Of a DNA stretch of 36,640 nt, positions 32,325 to 36,640 are shown piece after piece. Positions within the stretch are counted from its first letter, which is position 1, and every line of letters begins with the position of its first letter. Under the pieces are notes generated by a model. It searched no databases, was not told the DNA's origin, and saw nothing but the letters and a program-made list of their open reading frames with translations. Origin of the DNA: Parcubacteria group bacterium (GTDB lineage Bacteria; Patescibacteriota; Minisyncoccia; Phycocordibacterales; Phycocordibacteraceae); the NCBI GenBank assembly GCA_028286545.1, contig JAQBRJ010000021.1, positions 1-36,640 on the forward strand. Direction: 5' to 3'. Both the position numbers and the translations under genes were made by a program.

Positions 32325-33753
32325 GCCTTTAAACGAACTAACCATTACCGAAGCAGCGAAAGGCCTTCGCGCTAAGGATTTTACCGTACGTGAATTGTGG
32401 GACGCCTGTCACTCGGTTGCACAAGAACGTAATGCAGAACTTAATGCCTACCTTGAACTATTTGGTGTTGACACTGCTGCTGTAGAAGCAGCGCAGACGC
32501 GTATTAATACAGAAGGGGAGAGTGCACCACTTCTCTGCGGCATCCCACTCGCCATCAAAGACAACATTCTTATTGAGGGACACATTGCGAGTGCAGCGAG
32601 CAAGATTCTTGAAAACTATGAAGCTCCGTACGATGCATTTGTTATAGAAAAACTTAAAGAAGCCGGAGCGCTATTTCTCGGACGCACCAACATGGACGAG
32701 TTCGCCATGGGAAGTTCCACAGAGCACTCAGCGTATGGGACGGTAAAAAATCCTTACGACGTTTCCCGCGTTCCGGGAGGTTCATCGGGAGGATCTGCGG
32801 CAGCGGTCGCAAGCAACGGTGCCATCGCTTCGCTCGGCACCGACACGGGCGGCTCTATTCGTCAGCCAGCAGCACACTGCGGTCTCGTGGGATTGAAGCC
32901 TACATACGGAGCCGTCTCGCGTTCAGGCGCAATTGCTCTTGGTTCATCGCTCGATCAGATTGGTCCATTTGGAAAGTCCGTTGCCGACGTTAAAGCGCTC
33001 TTCGACACTATTAAAGGCGAGGATCCCAAAGACCTTACCAGTATTCCTGCAAACGCGTATCCGATTCCCAAAACAGGGAACGCGCTTCGTATTGGAGTTC
33101 CTCGTCACCTAATAAAGGAAGGGATTGATGCTGATGCGCTTGAAGTCTTTGAATCAACTCTCACGCGCCTAGTGAACGAAGGACACACTCTTGTCGATAT
33201 TAGCTTGCCGACGAGCTCATACGCGCTTCCCATGTACTACGTCATCATGCCGGCGGAAGCATCTACAAACCTCGCTCGGTATGACGGTATGCGATACGGT
33301 CTCGCTCGTCGCGGCGCTACAGGGCTTGATGATTACCTTGAAAGCAGGACAGAAGGATTTGGAGAGGAAACGAAACGTCGCATACTTCTTGGGACCTTTG
33401 TGCTCTCAAGTGGTTACATCGATGCCTATTATCGAAAGGCTGAAGCAGCACGCGACGTACTCCGTGAAGAATATCGTGCAGCCTTTGTCACTTGTGACGT
33501 TATTGCATTCCCAACGACACCGTCGCCAGCCTTTAAATTCGGAGAGAAGAGTGATCCTGTTGCCATGTATCTTGAAGATGTGTTTACGGTTACCGCGAAT
33601 CTTACCGGTATGCCAGCGATCTCAGTACCTATGGGCACTGTTGTGCGCGAGGAAACCACATTACCTGTTGGTATTCACTTTACGACCCCACACGGCGCAG
33701 AAGAACTCCTGTTTAAAATAGGTGCTGAGGTCACCGGCGAGAAGTTATACTAA
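32317..33753 (+). CDS. gatA: Asp/Glu-tRNA amidotransferase subunit A
   Basis: Amidase subunit that frees ammonia from glutamine for the conversion of Glu-tRNA(Gln) and Asp-tRNA(Asn). In 478 residues the Ser-cis-Ser-Lys triad is K81 (LAIKDNIL), S156 (PGGSSGGSAAA) and S180 (TDTGGSIRQPA). The ATG at 32317 overlaps gatC in the typical coupled way; a TTG three codons earlier is less likely. The catalytic partner gatB is not next to it: the following gene is a membrane orphan. A gatB elsewhere in the genome is expected. Confidence 0.96.
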   Translation: MTKPLNELTITEAAKGLRAKDFTVRELWDACHSVAQERNAELNAYLELFGVDTAAVEAAQTRINTEGESAPLLCGIPLAIKDNILIEGHIASAASKILENYEAPYDAFVIEKLKEAGALFLGRTNMDEFAMGSSTEHSAYGTVKNPYDVSRVPGGSSGGSAAAVASNGAIASLGTDTGGSIRQPAAHCGLVGLKPTYGAVSRSGAIALGSSLDQIGPFGKSVADVKALFDTIKGEDPKDLTSIPANAYPIPKTGNALRIGVPRHLIKEGIDADALEVFESTLTRLVNEGHTLVDISLPTSSYALPMYYVIMPAEASTNLARYDGMRYGLARRGATGLDDYLESRTEGFGEETKRRILLGTFVLSSGYIDAYYRKAEAARDVLREEYRAAFVTCDVIAFPTTPSPAFKFGEKSDPVAMYLEDVFTVTANLTGMPAISVPMGTVVREETTLPVGIHFTTPHGAEELLFKIGAEVTGEKLY

Positions 33754-33757
33754 AGGA

Positions 33758-34357
33758 ATGCAGACGACCGACCCTCCGGTACATTTCCTGAACCTCGAAT
33801 ACTTCTTCCGCTTACTCTACGCAGGTTTGCATGGAAGAGTTTCACTTACGGGTGGATCAGGTCTCAGTGGATTGCTTACGTGGATGACTCACGTATGGCT
33901 TGCCTTTACTGTTCTCGCGTATCTCTTTTCACTTGCTGCAATCGGATACTTCGTATATTGCACCATGCGTCTCTACCAGGTTCGTAAAGATGAAGAGGAA
34001 CGATATAAGACCATCACCGAGCACGAAGCACACGACAAAGTTGAACACTCTCGCTGGGCATACATCATGCAGCTCATTGAGAGCGGTCAAGAAAGTGATT
34101 GGCGTAGCGCCATCATTGAGAGCGACATTATACTCGATGAACTTCTCACACGACTCGGGTATCAGGGTCAGTCGGTAGGGGAGAAATTAAAGGCCGTGAA
34201 CCAGAATCAGTTCCAGACGATCCGTAATGCATGGGACGCACACATGGTTCGTAATGACATCGCGCACCAAGGATCGCAGTACCAGCTTTCAGAGCATATT
34301 GCGCATCGAACTATTGCGAACTATGAGGCGGTGTTCCGTGAGCATCACGAGATTTAG
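33758..34357 (+). CDS. hypothetical membrane protein
   Basis: I do not recognise a family. The ATG at 33758, 4 bases after the gatA stop with AAAGGA just before it, gives 199 residues. A single strong membrane helix lies at about 45-68, followed by a basic-acidic heptad-like stretch (MRLYQVRKDEEERYKTITEHEAHDKVEHSRW) and a helical soluble domain (about 100-199) with RSAIIESDIILDELLTRLGYQG and MVRNDIAHQGSQYQLSEHIAHRTI. The last motif resembles HEPN-like or DUF4145-type helical domains in its RNDIAHxG pattern, but this is only a resemblance. Earlier in-frame starts overlap gatA. Confidence 0.75.
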   Translation: MQTTDPPVHFLNLEYFFRLLYAGLHGRVSLTGGSGLSGLLTWMTHVWLAFTVLAYLFSLAAIGYFVYCTMRLYQVRKDEEERYKTITEHEAHDKVEHSRWAYIMQLIESGQESDWRSAIIESDIILDELLTRLGYQGQSVGEKLKAVNQNQFQTIRNAWDAHMVRNDIAHQGSQYQLSEHIAHRTIANYEAVFREHHEI

Positions 34358-34390
34358 GAAATTGCTTAACTTTTTTTCCGCTCGGTGAGC

Positions 34391-34418
34391 TTGCATTCTG
34401 TGTGAATTGGCGTATTAT
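34391..34418 (+). promoter_or_regulatory. promoter of tRNA-fMet
   Basis: TTGCAT (34391-34396), 16 bases and TATTAT (34413-34418) form a good promoter. The tRNA 5' end follows after 8 bases, so the precursor has almost no 5' leader. The 33 bases before it (34358-34390) hold nothing recognisable. Confidence 0.65.
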
Positions 34419-34426
34419 ATACCTAT

Positions 34427-34497
34427 AGCGGGATGGAGGAGAGGTACCTCGGGAGGCTCATAACCTCCAGACGCCGGTTCGATTCCGGCTCCCGCAA
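34427..34497 (+). tRNA. initiator tRNA-fMet(CAU)
   Basis: Acceptor AGCGGGA/TCCCGCA with an unpaired A1-A72, D arm GAGG/CCTC with A11-U24, anticodon stem GGAGG/CCTCC, loop CTCATAA (CAU), variable loop AGAC, T arm GCCGG/CCGGC with loop TTCGATT, discriminator A. The 1-72 mismatch and R11:Y24 pair mark an initiator. Of the three G-C pairs expected at the base of the anticodon stem, one (29-41) is A-U. CCA is not encoded. 71 bases. Confidence 0.93.
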
Positions 34498-34516
34498 CAC
34501 GATTGTGACACAGGAA

Positions 34517-34553
34517 CCAGTACTGACGCCCATTAAATCGGGTACTGTACTGG
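34517..34553 (+). repeat. hairpin in the tRNA-fMet trailer
   Basis: CCAGTAC (34517-34523) and GTACTGG (34547-34553) form a 7-bp stem, with a further CCC/GGG pairing inside. It lies between the tRNA and the terminator at 34565, so it would be part of the tRNA precursor trailer or a small separate RNA. Confidence 0.45.
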
Positions 34554-34564
34554 CCAAGATGTTC

Positions 34565-34605
34565 ATCAGAAAAAGCCAGCAAATACATTGCTGGCTTTTT
34601 CTGAT
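34565..34605. terminator. bidirectional terminator after tRNA-fMet
   Basis: ATCAGAAAAAGCCAGCAA (34565-34582) and TTGCTGGCTTTTTCTGAT (34588-34605) are perfect complements over 18 bp around a 5-base loop. A-run and T-run inside the arms allow use from both sides, for the tRNA and the convergent TfoX-like gene. The rest of 34498-34683 holds no gene. Confidence 0.9.
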
Positions 34606-34630
34606 ATGTGGCATTTACAACGAATTTCCA

Positions 34631-34646
34631 GTTCGTTTAAACGAAC
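34631..34646. repeat. 16-bp perfect palindrome
   Basis: GTTCGTTTAAACGAAC is a perfect loopless palindrome, 38 bases after the stop of the minus-strand gene at 34684. Without a loop it cannot be a good RNA hairpin, so a protein-binding site is more likely than a terminator. Confidence 0.6.
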
Positions 34647-34683
34647 GCGAAAGAACATTTTTACTATGCTTTGTTTGGATCTA

Positions 34684-34923
34684 TTACTGTTTCAACAAAC
34701 TATCTTTCTGTTCTTTCATGCTTCGCCAAATATCAATCGTGTCTCTATTTTCAATTGCTCCAAACAAAGCGTAATAAAAATGTTCATCTTCTGGATGACC
34801 CTCATCAATAAGTAGTTGGTAAGTATTTTGCGCACCATTGGCTTTGATGTCCTCAACACTACGGATACCAACACGCTCTAACCATTCCATGCGTTCCTGA
34901 CTCATGTTTTTTATTGTTTGCAT
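34684..34923 (-). CDS. stand-alone TfoX C-terminal domain protein
   Basis: The 79 residues match the TfoX/Sxy C-terminal domain pattern: MSQERMEWLERVGIRSVEDIKANGAQNTYQLL is the helix-hairpin-helix-like hallmark and YYALFGAIENRDTIDI the second conserved part. The N-terminal TfoX domain is absent. In Proteobacteria full-length TfoX/Sxy activates competence genes; isolated C-terminal domains are common and of unknown role, and may bind nucleic acid. TACAGT ends 8 bases before the ATG. Convergent with tRNA-fMet across a terminator. Confidence 0.8.
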   Translation of the reverse strand: MQTIKNMSQERMEWLERVGIRSVEDIKANGAQNTYQLLIDEGHPEDEHFYYALFGAIENRDTIDIWRSMKEQKDSLLKQ

Positions 34924-34931
34924 ACCATTTT

Positions 34932-34937
34932 ACTGTA
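34932..34937 (-). promoter_or_regulatory. -10 box of the TfoX-like gene, leaderless arrangement
   Basis: Minus-strand TACAGT ends 8 bases before the ATG at 34923, with no Shine-Dalgarno in between. Confidence 0.45.
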
Positions 34938-35001
34938 TCACGCTGTCAAAAGAGGGGTGGAATTAATTGTGCCATCGTTGGGACTCAAAATTTAAAAATA
35001 C

Positions 35002-35460
35002 CTACACACTCTTCGCCGTGCCCGTCGCTTTCTCCAGCAAACTGATAAGTTTTTCAACGTCACTCGTAGACAAATCGTCTAGATTTGGAAGGCGTGTTTC
35101 CGTTGCAATGCGAAGCAGGGAGGCACGAAGCGCAAGACCTCCTTCGGTAAGGGTAAGAGTCTTCACGCGACGATCTTTATCACTCTCTTTACGTTCAAGA
35201 AATGAACCGGCAACGAGGCGGTCAACAATACCCGTGATATTTGAAGGATCGCAGAAAAGGTAGGTTGAAAGGGAATTCATAGGCACTGGCTGTCCAGGCT
35301 CAAGAATACAGAGCGCGTAGGCCTGCATAAGGGTAATGCCATGCTCCTCAGCAAGTTCGCTCATGGCATGTTTGCCCTTCATTGAAGCGCGTAGCATGAG
35401 GAGGCTCAAGGTATCGTGCAGCTGCTTAGATTCCATATGTCTATAGGATATACCTACCAT
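35002..35460 (-). CDS. MarR-family transcriptional regulator
   Basis: A 152-residue winged-helix repressor. ITLMQAYALCIL gives the first helices, MNSLSTYLFCDPSNITGIVDRLVAGSFLERKESDKDRRVKTLTLTEGG (about 79-125) is the recognition helix and wing with the DxRxK signature. C-terminal helices serve dimerisation. It is divergent from an efflux pump, the classic MarR setting, and probably represses both genes. The ATG at 35460 lies 12 bases after a TATACT box; an ATG at 35436 (MESKQL) is an equal alternative, as neither has a Shine-Dalgarno. Confidence 0.92.
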   Translation of the reverse strand: MVGISYRHMESKQLHDTLSLLMLRASMKGKHAMSELAEEHGITLMQAYALCILEPGQPVPMNSLSTYLFCDPSNITGIVDRLVAGSFLERKESDKDRRVKTLTLTEGGLALRASLLRIATETRLPNLDDLSTSDVEKLISLLEKATGTAKSV

Positions 35461-35466
35461 AATGGT

Positions 35467-35505
35467 TTGACAAGTATAACTGTTATAGATTACAATTAGT
35501 TATAC
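35467..35505. promoter_or_regulatory. divergent MarR/MFS promoter with operator
   Basis: For the MFS gene, TTGACA (35467-35472), 18 bases and TACAAT (35491-35496). For marR, minus-strand TATACT (35478-35473). A palindrome TATAAC-T-GTTATA (35475-35487) sits inside the plus spacer and overlaps the minus -10. A wider inverted pair, GTATAACT (35474-35481) and AGTTATAC (35498-35505), may be a second site. This is the expected arrangement for MarR autorepression; binding is inferred. Confidence 0.65.
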
Positions 35506-35529
35506 ATTATCAATCATTAATCTATACCT

Positions 35530-36640
35530 ATGAAAACTCCTTCTCGCTGGTTTGTCTTTATATTAGTGGCCATTGCTCAGTTTATGGTGGTCTTGGATGT
35601 GTCGATTACAAACGTGGCACTGCCTACTATTCAACGTGATTTGCACTTCACGACAAGTGCTCTTCAGTGGGTTATCACGGCCTACGCACTTTCTTTTGGT
35701 GGATTCCTCCTCTTCGGGGGAAGGGCAGCTGATCTCTTTGGTCGCCGTCGCATGCTCCTTATCGGCATGGCATCGTTTACTACGTTCTCCTTCTTTATAG
35801 GTATATCGCACTCTGCAATTTTGCTCGTAGTCTTCCGTGCACTCCAGGGACTTTCTGCAGCGTTCATGTCTCCCGCAGCACTCTCCATTGTGTTGACGAC
35901 ATTCCGTGATGGACCAGAACGAAATCGTGCACTCGGGTATTGGACCTTGGTCGCAACCGGCGGGGCAGCGGTAGGCCTTTTGCTTGGTGGTGTACTCACG
36001 CAATATCTCGGATGGCGCTGGGACTTCTTTGTGAACGTACCTGTCGGCATCGTGATGTCGTACTTTATTTATCGTATTGTGCCAGCACACGCACGCGAAG
36101 AGAAGTCTACGAGCCTCGATGCATCAGGTGCTGTGTTCATTACGGCAACGCTTATGCTCTTGGTATTTGGCTTCACCGAAGCACCGGCATGGGGTTGGCT
36201 TGGCATAAATACTCTTGCAGTCTTTGGCGCGGCCTTTATATCGCTCTTTGCGTTCCTCTATAACGAATCAGTCGTTCGCTATCCACTTGTACCACTCTCG
36301 ATATTTAAGATTCGTAATGTGAGTGGGGCAAATCTCATCATGGTCCCGGTCTATGCGGCTATGCTCGGCACGTTCTTCCTCGCGACGCTCTACGTGCAGG
36401 GTAATCTAGGGTTTTCACCGGTGGTAAGTGGACTCGCATTCCTACCGTTCCCTATAGTGCTTGGCTTTATGTCGACACGCATTCCAAAGCTCGTGTCTCG
36501 GTATGGGTATCGCCGCTTCTTGGTTGCAGGTCCTATTATTGTTGGTATCGCACTTCTTTGGCTCGCTCGCATACCGGTTGATGGAAATTATTTCTTCGAT
36601 CTTCTTCCCGCGTTCCTTCTTATGCCTATTGGTATGGGTA
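35530..36640 (+). CDS. MFS drug-efflux transporter, DHA2 (EmrB/QacA) type, 3' end cut by window
   Basis: Proton-driven multidrug exporter. The visible 370 residues start MKTPSRWFVFILVAIAQFMVVLDVSITNVALP, the family motif (D1) in helix 1 with LDxTIxNVALP, then GGRAADLFGRRRML (motif A, about 64-77), FRALQGLSAAFMSPAALS (motif B-like) and WTLVATGGAAVGLLLGGVL (motif C of drug:H+ antiporters, about 138-156), WRWDFFVNVPVG. About ten of the expected fourteen helices are present before the window ends at a codon boundary plus one base. It is 69 bases from marR and likely under its control. Confidence 0.93.
   Translation, partial: MKTPSRWFVFILVAIAQFMVVLDVSITNVALPTIQRDLHFTTSALQWVITAYALSFGGFLLFGGRAADLFGRRRMLLIGMASFTTFSFFIGISHSAILLVVFRALQGLSAAFMSPAALSIVLTTFRDGPERNRALGYWTLVATGGAAVGLLLGGVLTQYLGWRWDFFVNVPVGIVMSYFIYRIVPAHAREEKSTSLDASGAVFITATLMLLVFGFTEAPAWGWLGINTLAVFGAAFISLFAFLYNESVVRYPLVPLSIFKIRNVSGANLIMVPVYAAMLGTFFLATLYVQGNLGFSPVVSGLAFLPFPIVLGFMSTRIPKLVSRYGYRRFLVAGPIIVGIALLWLARIPVDGNYFFDLLPAFLLMPIGMG

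Noticed and set aside
33722-33757. Earlier start of the membrane protein after gatA
   Set aside because: It overlaps gatA out of frame; the ATG at 33758 has AAAGGA directly before it.

Overview
The window reads as a chromosomal segment of an ultra-small Patescibacteria (CPR) bacterium, most likely of the Parcubacteria/Kaiserbacteria kind. This is inferred from compact genes, very short gaps, a secretin-free type IV pilus operon with PilM-N-O, lysine-rich FtsH and amidase proteins, and tRNA genes that do not all encode CCA. TGA is used as a stop (pyrC, ligA, several pilin genes), so this is genetic code 11 and not the UGA-Gly code of Gracilibacteria or Absconditabacteria. No phage, insertion sequence, CRISPR array or replication origin was seen.

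Layout. 1-1660: unassigned left edge, a 60-residue orphan, smpB and a coiled-coil orphan. 1765-4685: ftsH, tRNA-Ile(UAU) and a membrane-anchored orphan. 4721-9170 (minus strand): recG, pyrD and pyrC; the two pyrimidine genes each sit behind a nearly identical promoter-leader element and a strong Shine-Dalgarno. 9224-12890: a peptidoglycan amidase, a small membrane protein, an MTH1-like NUDIX enzyme, a second NUDIX enzyme and a sugar-nucleotide epimerase. 12909-13077: an apparently independent structured RNA gene with its own promoter and terminator. 13121-17546: malic enzyme, a membrane orphan, a third NUDIX, an odd cupredoxin, a DUF2975/XRE pair, a ChaN/erythromycin-esterase-like protein and tRNA-Ser(GCU). 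17611-29948: comF, then a type IV pilus cluster in the order pilM-N-O-(P-like)-B-receiver-T-C-pilin-pilin-D-four minor pilins. 29978-33753: ligA, gatC, gatA. 33758-36640: a membrane orphan, tRNA-fMet, a stand-alone TfoX C-terminal domain, and a divergent MarR/MFS drug-efflux pair cut by the window end.

Working together. The pilus motor, prepilin peptidase, ComF homologue, TfoX-like domain, RecG and ligase would fit attachment and DNA uptake in a nucleotide scavenger. The pyrC/pyrD pair is a fragment of de novo pyrimidine synthesis. NUDIX enzymes would clean the nucleotide pool.

Two genome-scale signals stand out. Many first genes of transcription units have a TATAnT-like -10 box ending only 5-9 bases before the start codon and no Shine-Dalgarno, which points to widespread leaderless mRNAs; the tRNAs show the same spacing to their 5' ends. 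The 12.9-13.1 kb interval folds on paper into a long two-part helix capped by a wobble-rich hairpin, and looks like an undescribed small RNA. All calls rest on reading the sequence; no searches or folding programs were run.
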